Assembly (NCBI RefSeq): GCF_000413935.1 | Contig: NZ_KE340380.1 | Span: 62,001 to 126,000 of the forward strand | DNA from: Acinetobacter colistiniresistens | GTDB taxonomy: Bacteria > Pseudomonadota > Gammaproteobacteria > Pseudomonadales > Moraxellaceae | DNA length: 64,000 nucleotides | Direction of reading: 5' to 3' | Shown here: positions 50,950-60,483 of the stretch, one piece after another | Position numbering within the stretch: position 1 is the stretch's first letter | Layout: every line of letters starts with the position of its first letter | Notes under the pieces: model-generated | Told to the model about the DNA's origin: nothing | What the model saw: only the letters and a program-made list of their open reading frames with translations | The model's database searches: none | Position numbers and translations under genes: made by a program

Positions 50950-51426
50950 ATGTCATCTTCAGTGAAATTTACTCTAAATCATGAACAAGACACTCAACGT
51001 TTTGCGCAGATCCTCTCTGAACAGGTGCATTCAGGCATTATTTATTTGATTGGTGATCTAGGAGCAGGGAAAACCACATTTACCCGTTATTTTCTACAAA
51101 ACTTAGGGCATCAAGGTTCGGTAAAAAGTCCGACTTACACCTTGGTTGAACCTTATAGCATCCAAGGTAAAGAAGTCTTTCATTTTGACCTGTATCGTTT
51201 GAATGATCCCTATGAATTAGAGTTAATGGGCATTCGTGATTATCTAGACACACCTGATGCGCTGTTTTTATTTGAATGGCCATCGAAAGGTGGTGATGAA
51301 ATTCCAAAACCCGATATTGTGATTGATATTCAAAAATCGGAAGATGAACTGACTCGATTCGTGACTTTAACTACCGATTCTGAACCTTTATCTCAAACTT
51401 TGCAGGAACAATTGAATGGCGCATGA
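50950..51426 (+). CDS. tsaE: tRNA t6A synthesis ATPase TsaE
   Basis: 158 residues. The Walker A motif is [14 protein letters not shown], with the conserved [29 protein letters not shown] and FEWPSKG that complete the TsaE active site. TsaE drives TsaB-TsaD turnover in making N6-threonylcarbamoyl-adenosine at tRNA position 37. It overlaps mutL by 11 bases. In many relatives amiC lies between them; here it does not. Confidence 0.96.
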   Translation: MSSSVKFTLNHEQDTQRFAQILSEQVHSGIIYLIGDLGAGKTTFTRYFLQNLGHQGSVKSPTYTLVEPYSIQGKEVFHFDLYRLNDPYELELMGIRDYLDTPDALFLFEWPSKGGDEIPKPDIVIDIQKSEDELTRFVTLTTDSEPLSQTLQEQLNGA

Positions 51427-53356
51427 TTCAACTCGTCGTATCCATACCCTTGATGCTGCTTTAGCCAACCAGATCGCTGCGGGTGAGGTAATTGAGCGCC
51501 CATCATCAGTCGTTAAAGAATTATTAGAAAACTCAATCGATGCGGGTGCAACCGAACTGATTATTCGTGTGGCACAGGGCGGCTCGACCCTGATAGAAAT
51601 CATTGATAACGGCAATGGTATTCACGCTGAAGATTTACCTTTAGCCGTAATGCGCCACGCCACCAGTAAAATTCAAACAGCAGATGATTTACATGCGATT
51701 GTGAGCTTGGGATTCCGTGGAGAAGCATTGGCTTCGATTGCAGCGGTATCACGCTTGACTCTCACGAGTAGTCAAGATGAGCAGGGTGTAGGCTATCAGG
51801 TTGAAGTGAATGGTACCGCGTTTGATCATCAGCAGATTCAAGCGGTGGCTGCACAAAAAGGCACACATATTCGTGTCCAAGATCTATTTTTTAATGTACC
51901 TGCACGCCGTAAATTCTTAAAAAAACCAAGCACTGAATTTAATCATATTGAAGAAATTGTGCGCCGTTTGGCGCTGACGCATTTTGATATTCGCTTTGTA
52001 CTGGAGCATAACGATAATATTCGTTTAAATCTGCCTGTGGCGGACAGTGGAGAATTACGCTATCAGCGTGTACAACAATTGTTAGGTCAAGCGTTCATCC
52101 AAAATGCCTACTGGATTGATGCTGAAAGTATCAATATGCGTTTATCAGGCTGGTTGGGACACCCTTCTGACGCACGTGCGCAGGCAGACTTGCAGTATGT
52201 CTATGTGAATGGTCGTATTGTCAAAGACAAAACTATTTCACATGCGTTGCGTATGGCCTATGAGGGAATTTTGCATGGTCACCAGCATTCCTCTTATTTA
52301 TTGTTTTTAGAAGTTGATCCTGAAAATACTGATGTCAATGTGCATCCCACCAAGCATGAAATTCGGTTTTTGAATCAGCGTGAAGTGCATGAATTTGTAC
52401 GTCATTATGCCAAAGCAACCCTATCGCAATTTCAGACGGCAAGTGCAGATCTGGCACAAGCCATGAAAACAGATGAGGCCACAGCAGAAAATTTTAATTA
52501 TCAGCCTCAACCCAAATACCAAGAACAATTCAGTTTACATCGTGCGGCAGTCGAAGCGGAATCAAAATTAAATCAACAGGTTGCTGTGTCGACAGATTTG
52601 TTAACTGAGTTTAATCAAAGTCGTCCACAAGCAGTGCAGTATAATTCAACGCCACAAGAGCCGCGTTATAATGGTTCTGCGCAGTTGAATAATGCACTTA
52701 AAACCTATTTGGCACCTTTACGTGAAGACGCAGAAGATGGAAATGATCAAGGTCCATCACGTGTAGATGAGTTTCCATTAGGGATTGCAATCGCCCAACT
52801 GCACGGCATCTATATTTTGGCGCAAAATACGGAAGGCTTGATTATTGTGGATATGCATGCCGCACATGAACGTATTTTGCTGCAACAAATGAAGTCGGCA
52901 TGGGATAAACCAGAGTTTTGGACCTCACAGCAATTGCTGATTCCAAAAGTGGTTTCCATTACCCGTATGCAGGCCACCCGTGTAGAAGATTTACAACCAC
53001 AATTGCAGCGCTTGGGCTTGGAGATTGACCAGTACGGTGATGAGCAGGTGATTGTACGTGGTGTACCTGCGATCTTGCATAAGGCTGATTTCGGTAATTT
53101 AGTACCTGAATTGTTAAATGATCTTGATCCAAATGATGAGGCCCGAGGTTTATTACAAAAACGTGATGAACTACTTGCAGGCATGGCCTGTCATGGTGCT
53201 GTGCGCGCCCATCGCCAGTTAAGCCTTTCTGAAATGAATGCTTTGTTGCGTCAAATGGAACAAACTGAATTTGCCAGCCAATGTAATCATGGGCGTCCGA
53301 CTTGGCGGGCATTTCCACTGCATCAATTAGATAAATTATTTGCTCGAGGAGAGTAG
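51416..53356 (+). CDS. mutL: DNA mismatch repair protein MutL
   Basis: 646 residues. The GHKL ATPase (about 1-330) has [50 protein letters not shown] and [14 protein letters not shown]. The transducer region contains [10 protein letters not shown] and [14 protein letters not shown]. After a flexible linker (about 335-440) the C-terminal dimer domain (MHAAHERIL...[14 protein letters not shown]) follows. No DQHA-x2-E-x4-E endonuclease motif is evident (MHAAHERIL instead), so this may be a non-nicking MutL like that of E. coli, and MutH or another nuclease would be needed. Confidence 0.96.
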   Translation: MAHDSTRRIHTLDAALANQIAAGEVIERPSSVVKELLENSIDAGATELIIRVAQGGSTLIEIIDNGNGIHAEDLPLAVMRHATSKIQTADDLHAIVSLGFRGEALASIAAVSRLTLTSSQDEQGVGYQVEVNGTAFDHQQIQAVAAQKGTHIRVQDLFFNVPARRKFLKKPSTEFNHIEEIVRRLALTHFDIRFVLEHNDNIRLNLPVADSGELRYQRVQQLLGQAFIQNAYWIDAESINMRLSGWLGHPSDARAQADLQYVYVNGRIVKDKTISHALRMAYEGILHGHQHSSYLLFLEVDPENTDVNVHPTKHEIRFLNQREVHEFVRHYAKATLSQFQTASADLAQAMKTDEATAENFNYQPQPKYQEQFSLHRAAVEAESKLNQQVAVSTDLLTEFNQSRPQAVQYNSTPQEPRYNGSAQLNNALKTYLAPLREDAEDGNDQGPSRVDEFPLGIAIAQLHGIYILAQNTEGLIIVDMHAAHERILLQQMKSAWDKPEFWTSQQLLIPKVVSITRMQATRVEDLQPQLQRLGLEIDQYGDEQVIVRGVPAILHKADFGNLVPELLNDLDPNDEARGLLQKRDELLAGMACHGAVRAHRQLSLSEMNALLRQMEQTEFASQCNHGRPTWRAFPLHQLDKLFARGE

Positions 53357-53362
53357 TTTTAC

Positions 53363-54307
53363 ATGTCAAATCAATTGCCCGTCATCAATTTAATGGGGCC
53401 TACCGCAAGTGGTAAAACAGCATTGGCATGTGAACTATATGAGCGCGGTAATTTCGAACTGATTTCCGTTGATTCTGCTTTGGTTTATAAAGATATGGAT
53501 ATTGGTACGGCAAAGCCAACCAAAGCAGAGCAACAACAATATCCGCATCATTTGATTGATATTATTACGCCTTTAGAAGTGTATTCAGCAGCACAATTTG
53601 TGGAAGATGTCTGTCCATTGATTGATGATATGCATGCACGCGGTAAAACCCCGATTTTAGTGGGGGGAACCATGCTGTATTTTAAAGCCTTGCTTGAAGG
53701 TTTAGCGAATAATTTACCCAATGCTGATCAGCGTATACGGGATGAGATTATTGCTAAGGCTGATCTTGAAGGCTGGCAAGCGGTTTATGATGAGTTGGCT
53801 ACAGTCGATCCTGTGGCTGGGCAAAAATTTAAAGTTTCTGACAAACAGCGTATTATTCGTGCACTTGAAGTTTATCGAATTACGGGTCAGCCGATAACAA
53901 AACTACAAGCTGAACAGCCTAAAAATCAACCATATCGTTACACATTTCATAACTACGCATTGATGCCTGATCGTTTAGAATTACATCAACGCATAGAGCA
54001 AAGATTAAGCAAAATGTGGAGTATTGGTTTTTTAAATGAAGTAGAGGAATTGATTAAAAAATACGATTTAAATGATAATTTACCGTCTATGCGGTCCGTC
54101 GGTTATCGTCAAGCATTGGATTTTTTACTAAAAAGTGACTTAAGTCTCGAAAATAAAGTAGAAATGGAGAACAAAGCCCTTTTTGCGACGAGGCAATTAG
54201 CCAAACGTCAATACACATGGTTACGTTCTTTGCAAGAATTACACGATTTTAAAACTTACGTGACGATAAAGCAGGCGAAAGAAGACTTGCGAAACTTCTT
54301 TGGATAA
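53363..54307 (+). CDS. miaA: tRNA dimethylallyltransferase MiaA
   Basis: 314 residues. It adds an isopentenyl group to A37 of tRNAs reading UNN codons. The P-loop is [12 protein letters not shown], and [19 protein letters not shown] (catalytic Asp), [18 protein letters not shown] and [17 protein letters not shown] are conserved. [12 protein letters not shown] and [13 protein letters not shown] near the C-terminus contact tRNA. It is six bases after mutL and upstream of hfq, the usual order. Confidence 0.97.
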   Translation: MSNQLPVINLMGPTASGKTALACELYERGNFELISVDSALVYKDMDIGTAKPTKAEQQQYPHHLIDIITPLEVYSAAQFVEDVCPLIDDMHARGKTPILVGGTMLYFKALLEGLANNLPNADQRIRDEIIAKADLEGWQAVYDELATVDPVAGQKFKVSDKQRIIRALEVYRITGQPITKLQAEQPKNQPYRYTFHNYALMPDRLELHQRIEQRLSKMWSIGFLNEVEELIKKYDLNDNLPSMRSVGYRQALDFLLKSDLSLENKVEMENKALFATRQLAKRQYTWLRSLQELHDFKTYVTIKQAKEDLRNFFG

Positions 54308-54398
54308 AGCAAAATTCGCAGGCTGTCTTTTTATAATTTTTAGTTGAAAAATAAAGATAGTTTTTTTGCGCTGATTTAAAAATTTTTTGGAGTTAAAA

Positions 54399-54914
54399 AT
54401 GTCTAAAGGTCAAACTTTACAAGATCCGTTCTTAAATTCTCTCCGTAAAGAACGTATTCCAGTTTCTATTTTCCTTGTAAACGGTATCAAATTGCAGGGG
54501 CATATTGAGTCATTTGACCAATATGTTGTTTTATTAAAGAACACTGTAAGTCAAATGGTTTATAAACACGCAATTTCTACAGTTGTTCCTGCGCGTAACC
54601 CACGTCCAGCTGGTGCTCAAGGTACTGCGGGTGGCTTCCCAGCTCAAGGTGCAGCAGGCGGCTTTGGTGGTCAAGGTTCTACTGGTGGCTTCGGTGGTCA
54701 AGGTGGCTTCGGCGGTCAAGGCGGCGGCTTCGGTGGTCAAGGTGGCGGCTTTGGTGGTCAAGGTGGCTTTGGTGGTCAAGGTGGCTTCGGTGGTCAAGGT
54801 GGCGGCTTCGGTGGTCAAGGCGGCTTCGGTGGTCAAGGTGGCTTCGGTCATCAAGGTGGCTTCGACGGCGAAACTAAATTTGAAGATGGTCAAGAAGACG
54901 AAAATAATCGTTAA
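54399..54914 (+). CDS. hfq: RNA chaperone Hfq with long glycine-rich tail
   Basis: 171 residues from the ATG at 54399 (TTGGAG upstream). Residues 1-66 are a normal Sm core: [40 protein letters not shown] and [12 protein letters not shown], with the Gln8, Phe and KH residues of the proximal uridine pocket. The next 100 residues are a low-complexity tail with nine FGGQG units plus one FGHQG, ending in an acidic cap ([14 protein letters not shown]). E. coli Hfq is 102 residues; the glycine-rich tail is a Moraxellaceae feature. Acidic tips are known to recycle RNA in Hfq. Confidence 0.97.
   Translation: MSKGQTLQDPFLNSLRKERIPVSIFLVNGIKLQGHIESFDQYVVLLKNTVSQMVYKHAISTVVPARNPRPAGAQGTAGGFPAQGAAGGFGGQGSTGGFGGQGGFGGQGGGFGGQGGGFGGQGGFGGQGGFGGQGGGFGGQGGFGGQGGFGHQGGFDGETKFEDGQEDENNR
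54612..54864 (+). repeat. In-frame tandem repeat in hfq
   Basis: About ten copies of an 18-21 base unit coding GGFGGQ(G), with near-identical codons (GGTGGTCAAGGTGGC…). Such DNA is prone to length change by slippage and would vary the tail length between strains. Confidence 0.85.
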
Positions 54915-54934
54915 TTGATCAATGATCTTTAAGG

Positions 54935-54968
54935 AAATGCCAGTCTCTGTGTAGACTGGCATTTTTTT
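54935..54968 (+). terminator. hfq terminator
   Basis: AAATGCCAGTCT and AGACTGGCATTT pair around CTGTGT, followed by TTTT. Confidence 0.9.
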
Positions 54969-54994
54969 GTCTTTAAAAAGCTAGAATAAATATT

Positions 54995-55855
54995 ATGGAA
55001 ATGATTGTTGCTGCGGCATGTTGTAGTGTACTTGTCTCGATCTTGCTGAAATACTTAAAAGCAAAAGGATTTGATGTTTTTCAAATGATCGCGTGGAATT
55101 ATTTGAGCGCCAGTCTTTTATGCTTCTATTGGTTTAAACCAGATATCACGCATATATCTTTAAATAATACCCCATGGTGGTTGATCCTTATTCTTGCGGT
55201 GTTATTGCCAAGTATATTTTTATGTTTAGCCAAATCTTTGCAATTTGCAGGCATCCTCAAAACTGAAATTGCGCAACGCTTAGCCGTGATACTTTCGTTA
55301 TTAGCGGCCTATTTTATTTTTGGCGAACAGTTTAGCCAGTTAAAATTAATAGGTGTGGCACTCGGGATTATTGCGATTTTAGCGATCATTATTGGACAGG
55401 CCACAGAGCAAGCAAGTAAGGGCATAAATTTAAAATCAGCCTTGTTTTTGTTTAGTGTCTGGGCAGGTTATGCTGCAGTTGATGTACTACTCAAATATAG
55501 CAGTAGTTTAGGTTTACAGTTTGCGGTCACGCTGAATTTAACGTTTATAGCAGCCTTCATTTTGTCCATCGCCTATATCGCAATTACTCAGCCGAACTGG
55601 CAACCTAAAAATATTTTTATGGGTTTGTTTTTGGGTGTGCTGAATTTCGCCAATATTGGCTTATATGTCAAAGCCCATATGATGTTTAAAGAAACCCCAG
55701 CGATTGTTTTTGCAGGTATGAATATTCTGGTGGTTGTGTTGGGTGTAGTCAGTGGCGTGGTGCTATTTAAAGAACGGTTAAAAGCCTACACCTGGATTGG
55801 ATTGATTTGTGGTGTCGTTGCGGTACTGTGTTTAGCCAAAGCAATGATGAAATAA
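54995..55855 (+). CDS. EamA/DMT-family transporter
   Basis: 286 residues with ten predicted membrane spans in two repeats, as in drug/metabolite transporters. Each half ends with a conserved stretch: AVILSLLAAYFIFGEQFSQLKLIGVALGI-type in the first (around 98-130) and VSGVVLFKERLKAYTWIGL in the second (around 250-270). The substrate is unknown; amino acids, purines or small drugs are typical. The gene follows the hfq terminator and has its own ATG at 54995 with a weak RBS. Confidence 0.85.
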   Translation: MEMIVAAACCSVLVSILLKYLKAKGFDVFQMIAWNYLSASLLCFYWFKPDITHISLNNTPWWLILILAVLLPSIFLCLAKSLQFAGILKTEIAQRLAVILSLLAAYFIFGEQFSQLKLIGVALGIIAILAIIIGQATEQASKGINLKSALFLFSVWAGYAAVDVLLKYSSSLGLQFAVTLNLTFIAAFILSIAYIAITQPNWQPKNIFMGLFLGVLNFANIGLYVKAHMMFKETPAIVFAGMNILVVVLGVVSGVVLFKERLKAYTWIGLICGVVAVLCLAKAMMK

Positions 55856-55860
55856 AATAA

Positions 55861-55882
55861 GGGAGTAAGCAGCGTTACTCCC
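55861..55882. repeat. Perfect hairpin between EamA and nitroreductase genes
   Basis: GGGAGTAA and TTACTCCC pair around GCAGCG between convergent genes. There is no strong T run, but it probably ends one or both transcripts. Confidence 0.5.
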
Positions 55883-55895
55883 TGAGAATAAATCA

Positions 55896-56549
55896 TTATA
55901 AACGGGTAAAAACAACCTCATCTGGGAGTCGTGATTTAGGCAATTTGGCATTGAAGTCTGTTTCACTGCGATAACCTAAAGCAACAACTACTGAGGCTTT
56001 TAGCCCTTTTTCAGTTAATCCGAATTCTTGATCAATCAGTGTTCGGTCAAATCCTTCCATTGGAGTCGCATCAATGCCTTCTAAGCCTGCTGCAAACAAT
56101 AATTGTCCGAGTGCAAGATAGGTCTGGTTTTCCATCCATGCAGGAAGATTTTTGAGTTCATTGCGATAGAATTCAACATAGCCATGACGGGTATCTCGTT
56201 GGCCTTGTTTGGCTGCTTCATCTTTAAAGCGACCACTGAGATCATCTTGTTGTAAGAGTTGCTCTAGGTATTCAGCTGAAATATCTGTACGGGTACAAAA
56301 TACGAGCGTATGTGAAGAGTTGAGAACTTTGGCTGCGTTATACACATAATTGCCTGTCAATGCCGATGCGATACGCTGCTTTGCCTCGTCAGATTCTGCA
56401 ACCAAGAAGTGCCACGGTTGAATATTGACTGATGAAGGGCTAAAACGTAATACTTCTAACAGTTTCTCAAACTGGGCTTGGGGAATCTTTTTTCCTGCAT
56501 CATAAGCTTTTGTGGCATAACGTGTTTTTGCTGTAGCTAAAGTATCCAT
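55896..56549 (-). CDS. nfsB: NfsB-type NAD(P)H nitroreductase / dihydropteridine reductase
   Basis: 217 residues of the FMN-dependent nitroreductase fold. RYATKAYDAGKKIP starts the protein, LRFSPSSVNIQPWHFLVAES binds FMN, and GLEGIDATPMEGFDRTLIDQEFG and VVALGYRSETDFNAKLPKSR are the closing motifs of the NfsB/E. cloacae NR group. It reduces nitroaromatics and quinones by two-electron steps. It is monocistronic and convergent with the EamA gene. Confidence 0.92.
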   Translation of the reverse strand: MDTLATAKTRYATKAYDAGKKIPQAQFEKLLEVLRFSPSSVNIQPWHFLVAESDEAKQRIASALTGNYVYNAAKVLNSSHTLVFCTRTDISAEYLEQLLQQDDLSGRFKDEAAKQGQRDTRHGYVEFYRNELKNLPAWMENQTYLALGQLLFAAGLEGIDATPMEGFDRTLIDQEFGLTEKGLKASVVVALGYRSETDFNAKLPKSRLPDEVVFTRL

Positions 56550-56840
56550 CCGTCATTCACTCGATTTAAAAAATTTAATTTATTCTACTTGATCTAAATT
56601 TCACGAAAAGTAGCTAAATGTGATTTCTATATAGATTTAAGTCGTATATGAGCTTAATCAGAGCGACTAATGTTCTGATCAAGCGCAAGGAGATAACCGA
56701 TTGAAGTGAAGATTTAGCGAAGCGCAAGAAAGTTAAAACTGACCAAAGCTCTAATCAAATACAATAAGTTAATGGATTAATGAGGGTGTAAGGCATAAAA
56801 ATATTAAAAGAGGGCACTAAAGCAGCTAAAGAATGCTTAA
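56550..56840. other. Gap between nfsB and lpxH with structured, non-coding sequence
   Basis: The nfsB promoter should lie near 56550-56640. The remaining part (56650-56830) is purine-rich, without an ORF on either strand that looks real, and holds an imperfect hairpin (GCTTAATCAGA 56652-56662 / TCTGATCAAGC 56674-56684) and two copies of AGCGCAAG. It does not resemble the surrounding AT-rich intergenic DNA. Confidence 0.5.
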
Positions 56841-57557
56841 TTAATAAAACCACTGTTTAAACTCTAATTGATAATTTTCCTGCTCATTGAGCTCTAAAAT
56901 CCAAGCTGAATCCTCACGCCAATCTCCCAAAACAATACGTTGTTTATTATGGATATGGTGTATTTCTGGCCGATGAGTATGACCATGAATAAGATAATCA
57001 ACCTCGGTGATGACATTTTCCACAACTTGAGTATTTACATCCATGATGTCATAACTTTTCAGCTGCTTGGTTTCGCTACTTTTTTTACGGAAACCGTTGG
57101 CCAGTTTTTGTCTAAAGCTGAGAGGTGTGCGTTTTAATAAGCCCAGTATTACGGGATTACGGATCACTTTGCGAAAACGCTGATAGGCAATATCATCGGT
57201 ACAGAGTGCATCGCCATGTTCCAGTCGGAAGATATGCTGCTGAATCTGCAGGGTATAAACGTCTGCTAATAGAATGCCATTAAATTGAGATAGGAATTTT
57301 TGCCCCAAAGCAAAATCCCGATTACCGACCTGAAAGTAAACTTGGTTGCCTGTACCCGTAAACACTTGTAAGGCACTGACAATTTCATCTAACCACGGTG
57401 CAGTATAATCATCACCAATCCATGCATTAAACCAGTCTCCTAAGATATAGAGCTGGGTGTTTTTATTTTGGTATTCATTTAATAAAGCCAAAAACCCTCG
57501 AACGAGTCGAGGGTGATCGGGTGACAAGTGTAGATCTGAAATAAACAGGTAGGTCAC
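56841..57557 (-). CDS. lpxH: UDP-2,3-diacylglucosamine diphosphatase
   Basis: 238 residues of the calcineurin-like phosphatase fold. It cleaves UDP-2,3-diacylglucosamine to lipid X and UMP in lipid A synthesis at the inner membrane. The metal ligands are visible: SDLHLSPDHPRL, LGDWFNAWIGDD, GNRDF, HGDALCTDD and HGHTHRP. The presence of lpxH shows that the strain makes lipid A by the usual route. It lies downstream of ppiB in the same direction with a double palindrome in between. Confidence 0.95.
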   Translation of the reverse strand: MTYLFISDLHLSPDHPRLVRGFLALLNEYQNKNTQLYILGDWFNAWIGDDYTAPWLDEIVSALQVFTGTGNQVYFQVGNRDFALGQKFLSQFNGILLADVYTLQIQQHIFRLEHGDALCTDDIAYQRFRKVIRNPVILGLLKRTPLSFRQKLANGFRKKSSETKQLKSYDIMDVNTQVVENVITEVDYLIHGHTHRPEIHHIHNKQRIVLGDWREDSAWILELNEQENYQLEFKQWFY

Positions 57558-57582
57558 ACTTTTATCCTTTTAAATCTCCCTA

Positions 57583-57637
57583 AATCCCTCTTTAAGAAAG
57601 AGGGAATAACCTCCCTTTATAAAGGGAGGTTAGAAGG
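57583..57637. repeat. Tandem palindromes between ppiB and lpxH
   Basis: CCCTCTTT-AAG-AAAGAGGG (57586-57604) is followed by the perfect 24-base palindrome AACCTCCCTTTATAAAGGGAGGTT written here as AACCTCCCTTTA plus its complement (57608-57631). Both have the look of dispersed CCCT/AGGG extragenic palindromes seen in Moraxellaceae (from memory). Confidence 0.75.
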
Positions 57638-57642
57638 GATTA

Positions 57643-58152
57643 TTATTCAGAGATAATTTTAGCAGACTCAATTACAACGTTCTCTAAAGGAACATGTGCA
57701 TGGTAACCACGGTTACCCGTACGAACACCTTTAATTGCTTCTACAATATCAAGGCCTTCAACAACTTTACCAAACACGGCATAACCCCAACCTTGTGCTG
57801 TTTTACCAGTGTGGTTTAAGAAAGAGTTATTTTTAACGTTGATAAAGAATTGAGCAGATGCAGAGTGCGGAGCTTGAGTACGCGCCATTGCAATAGTGCC
57901 TTCATCGTTGCTTAAGCCGTTGTCAGCTTCGTTTTCGATAGAGTCACGTGTTGCTTTCTCTTTGAAGTTTTCATCCATGCCACCGCCTTGGATCATAAAA
58001 CCATCAATCACGCGGTGGAAAATTACGCCGTCATAGAAACCGTCACGTACATATTCTAAGAAATTTGCAACCGTTTTTGGTGCTTTTTCAGCGTTAAGCT
58101 CAAGAACAATACGACCTTTGTTGGTGTTTAATTCGACTTGAGGAAAACTCAT
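57643..58152 (-). CDS. ppiB: Peptidyl-prolyl cis-trans isomerase (cyclophilin)
   Basis: 169 residues without a signal peptide, so cytoplasmic and PpiB-like. [22 protein letters not shown] (start of the fold), [19 protein letters not shown], with the catalytic arginine in [24 protein letters not shown] and [17 protein letters not shown] are conserved. It speeds proline isomerisation. It is divergent from glnS across about 170 bases. Confidence 0.95.
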   Translation of the reverse strand: MSFPQVELNTNKGRIVLELNAEKAPKTVANFLEYVRDGFYDGVIFHRVIDGFMIQGGGMDENFKEKATRDSIENEADNGLSNDEGTIAMARTQAPHSASAQFFINVKNNSFLNHTGKTAQGWGYAVFGKVVEGLDIVEAIKGVRTGNRGYHAHVPLENVVIESAKIISE

Positions 58153-58319
58153 TACATTAATCTCCTAAACATGGGCAAATTGACCATGGGTTTTTGGTTG
58201 AGAGAAGCATAAGCAAACTGTAAACTACAAGGCAAGTAAAAAACGTTAAAATCTTTCATAAAAAGTAAAGATTGCGTTTTTATTTCCCATTTTTAACTGT
58301 AAGAAGTGATTTACACCCT

Positions 58320-60047
58320 ATGAAGCCAAATGATGTTGTTTCTGAACTGCCAAAGACCCCGACGCCGAATACCCATGCCTCTGTCGATGCCGCGCAGCAA
58401 GAACAACAGGCAGGCTTAGACTTTGTTCGTCAAGTGATTACCGATGATCTTAAAGAAGGTCGTACCCGAAAAGTGGTGACACGTTTCCCACCTGAGCCAA
58501 ATGGTTATTTACATATTGGTCACGTGAAAGCGATTTGTCTCAACTTTGGTATCGCTGAAGAGTTCGAAGGTTTATGTAATTTACGCTTTGATGACACAAA
58601 TCCGGATGCCGAAGAACAAGAGTACGTTGATGGTATTGCCAATGATGTGAAATGGTTAGGTTTTAACTGGAATGGTGAGCCACGTTATGCATCAGATTAT
58701 TTTGATCAACTTTATGCATGGGCTGTTCAGTTGATTGAACAAGGTGATGCTTATGTTGATTTGCAAACACCAGAAGAAATCAAGATGAACCGTGGTAATT
58801 TCGTTGAGCCAGGTAAGAACTCACCATATCGTGATACCACCATTGCAGAGAATCTTGCGCGTTTTGAGCAAATGCGTAATGGTGAAATCCAAGAGGGTGG
58901 TGCTGTACTACGTGCCAAAATTGATATGGCTAGCCCGAACGTGCATATGCGTGATCCGATTCTTTATCGTGTCTTGCATTCAGAGCATCACCAAACCGGT
59001 GATAAATGGAAAATGTACCCAATGTATGACTATGCGCATCCATTGTCGGATGCGATTGAAGGCATTACGCATTCATTATGTACACTGGAATTCCAAGATC
59101 ACCGTCCATTCTATGACTGGATTGTAGAGAAAGTGCATTCGCAAGCTGTTCCACGTCAGTACGAGTCGTCACGCTTAAATATCGACTATACGATTACCTC
59201 TAAACGTAAATTGCGTAAATTGGTTGAAGGCAACTATGTACAGGGCTGGAATGATCCACGGATGCCAACCGTTGTTGGTATGCGCCGTCGTGGTTTTACT
59301 GCAGAAGGCCTACGTGATTTCTGTAAGCGCGTTGGTGTATCGAAAACGGATGGTATTGTCGATGTGGCAATGCTTGAGTTCTGTATTCGCCAGTCTTTGG
59401 AAAATACCGCAGCACGCGGCATGGCGGTACTCAATCCATTAAAAGTAACCTTGACCAATTTGCCTGAAGAATTGGATCTCACCCATGCGCGTCATCCAAA
59501 CGTGGATATGGGCGAACGTATCATTCCTTTGACACGTGAACTTTATATTGATAGTAAAGATTTTGAAGAAGTACCACCAAAAGGTTTTAAGCGTTTGATT
59601 CCTGAGGGTGAAGTGCGTTTACGCCATGCTTATGTGATCAAGTGTGATGAAGTGATTAAAGATGCCAGTGGTGAAGTGATCGAGCTTAAATGTTCAATCG
59701 ACCCTGAAACTTTGGGTAAAAATCCAGAAGGCCGTAAGGTAAAAGGTGTGATTCATTGGGTATCAGCAAGCCAAGGTGTACCTGCAGAAGTTCGTATTTA
59801 TGATCGTTTGTTTACCGAAGCGGCACCGGATGCGGATGATGATTTCTTGGCACATCTAAATCCTGAATCCTTAAAAGTAGTACAAGCGGTAATTGAACCT
59901 GCTTTAGCACAAGCGAAACCAGAGGATCGTTTCCAGTTTGAACGTGAAGGTTATTTTGTTGCGGATCAATATGATCATCAAGCTGACAAGCCAGTGTTTA
60001 ACCGTATCCTTGATTTAAAGGATAGTTTTAAAGCAGATAAGAAGTAA
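58320..60047 (+). CDS. glnS: Glutaminyl-tRNA synthetase
   Basis: 575 residues from the ATG at 58320; the frame is open 16 codons further upstream but the sequence there has no signal of a start. The class I signature is [20 protein letters not shown] (HIGH) and the second is [19 protein letters not shown] (the KMSKS equivalent TSKRKL). [32 protein letters not shown] and the C-terminal beta-barrel anticodon domain ([25 protein letters not shown]) are intact. It shows that this lineage charges tRNA-Gln directly. Confidence 0.98.
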   Translation: MKPNDVVSELPKTPTPNTHASVDAAQQEQQAGLDFVRQVITDDLKEGRTRKVVTRFPPEPNGYLHIGHVKAICLNFGIAEEFEGLCNLRFDDTNPDAEEQEYVDGIANDVKWLGFNWNGEPRYASDYFDQLYAWAVQLIEQGDAYVDLQTPEEIKMNRGNFVEPGKNSPYRDTTIAENLARFEQMRNGEIQEGGAVLRAKIDMASPNVHMRDPILYRVLHSEHHQTGDKWKMYPMYDYAHPLSDAIEGITHSLCTLEFQDHRPFYDWIVEKVHSQAVPRQYESSRLNIDYTITSKRKLRKLVEGNYVQGWNDPRMPTVVGMRRRGFTAEGLRDFCKRVGVSKTDGIVDVAMLEFCIRQSLENTAARGMAVLNPLKVTLTNLPEELDLTHARHPNVDMGERIIPLTRELYIDSKDFEEVPPKGFKRLIPEGEVRLRHAYVIKCDEVIKDASGEVIELKCSIDPETLGKNPEGRKVKGVIHWVSASQGVPAEVRIYDRLFTEAAPDADDDFLAHLNPESLKVVQAVIEPALAQAKPEDRFQFEREGYFVADQYDHQADKPVFNRILDLKDSFKADKK

Positions 60048-60049
60048 TT

Positions 60050-60084
60050 AAAAAAGGGCCTAATAATTGATTAGGCCCTTTCAA
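60050..60084. terminator. Bidirectional terminator after glnS
   Basis: AAAGGGCCTAA and TTAGGCCCTTT form an 11-bp stem around TAATTGA, with an A run on the left and TC-rich sequence on the right. On the minus strand it ends in CCCTTTTTTAATT and would also end a leftward transcript from 60.3 kb. Confidence 0.9.
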
Positions 60085-60140
60085 TTTAAATAATCATAGA
60101 ACTGTAAATATTGGGTAAATTGTGATTTAAATATCAGTTC

Positions 60141-60258
60141 TTAGCTTGGTGGGTTAATATGATAAAAGTAAATTATCATCGTAATTAATAAAAAAATAGC
60201 AGCCATTAGATAAGTGTTAACTGTATGAAAGCTTTTGATAAATTTTTAAAATATCCAT
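60141..60258 (-). pseudogene. Possible small membrane peptide split by a frameshift
   Basis: On the minus strand an ATG at 60258 opens MDILKIYQKLSYS (stop 60217-60219). A second frame, shifted by +1, runs through HTVNTYL to MAAIFLLITMIIYFYHI (ATG at 60206, TAA at 60141-60143), a convincing membrane span. Joining them at one indel would give about 39 residues. Upstream lie a TTGAAA-16-TACAAT promoter candidate (60345-60318) and a Fur-like box. The 436-base gap 60048-60483 holds no other gene. Confidence 0.35.
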
Positions 60259-60381
60259 TTTCCCGACCAAAAAAATATAACCAAGCACTGTATTAATTAA
60301 TATACATTTCATTAAATATTGTAACTAACTACACTTTTTTTTCAATATTTTAGTCATCAAAATTTAATATTTATTTTTTTT

Positions 60382-60400
60382 GAGAATGATTATTTTTCGT
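60382..60400. promoter_or_regulatory. Fur-like box without an obvious gene
   Basis: gagaatgattatttttcgt, read on the minus strand, matches the 19-bp Fur consensus at 13 positions by my count, with one half (AATCATTCTC) nearly perfect. It lies about 84 bases past the amidotransferase stop codon. Confidence 0.5.
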
Positions 60401-60426
60401 TTTAATGATTTATTTCTTTAAGTGTC

Positions 60427-60456
60427 TCTACCGTCTAAATTTATTTAGACGGTAGA
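60427..60456. repeat. Perfect 14-bp palindrome after the amidotransferase gene
   Basis: TCTACCGTCTAAAT and ATTTAGACGGTAGA pair with a two-base loop. No T run follows on the minus strand. It probably ends or stabilises the amidotransferase transcript. Confidence 0.65.
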
Positions 60457-60483
60457 TGAATCAAAGATTTGTAATGTAGGCTT

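Noticed and set aside
54612..54864. Tandem repeats that could be mistaken for a CRISPR array
   Set aside because: The units adjoin without spacers, are in frame and code for the Hfq tail.
54534..54962. 142-codon minus-strand ORF rich in Thr, Ala and Glu
   Set aside because: It is the antisense of the hfq repeat; its low-complexity composition follows from the glycine codons of hfq.
60151..60180. Nine-codon plus-strand ORF MIKVNYHRN in the 60 kb gap
   Set aside because: No RBS, too short, and the opposite strand gives a better candidate.
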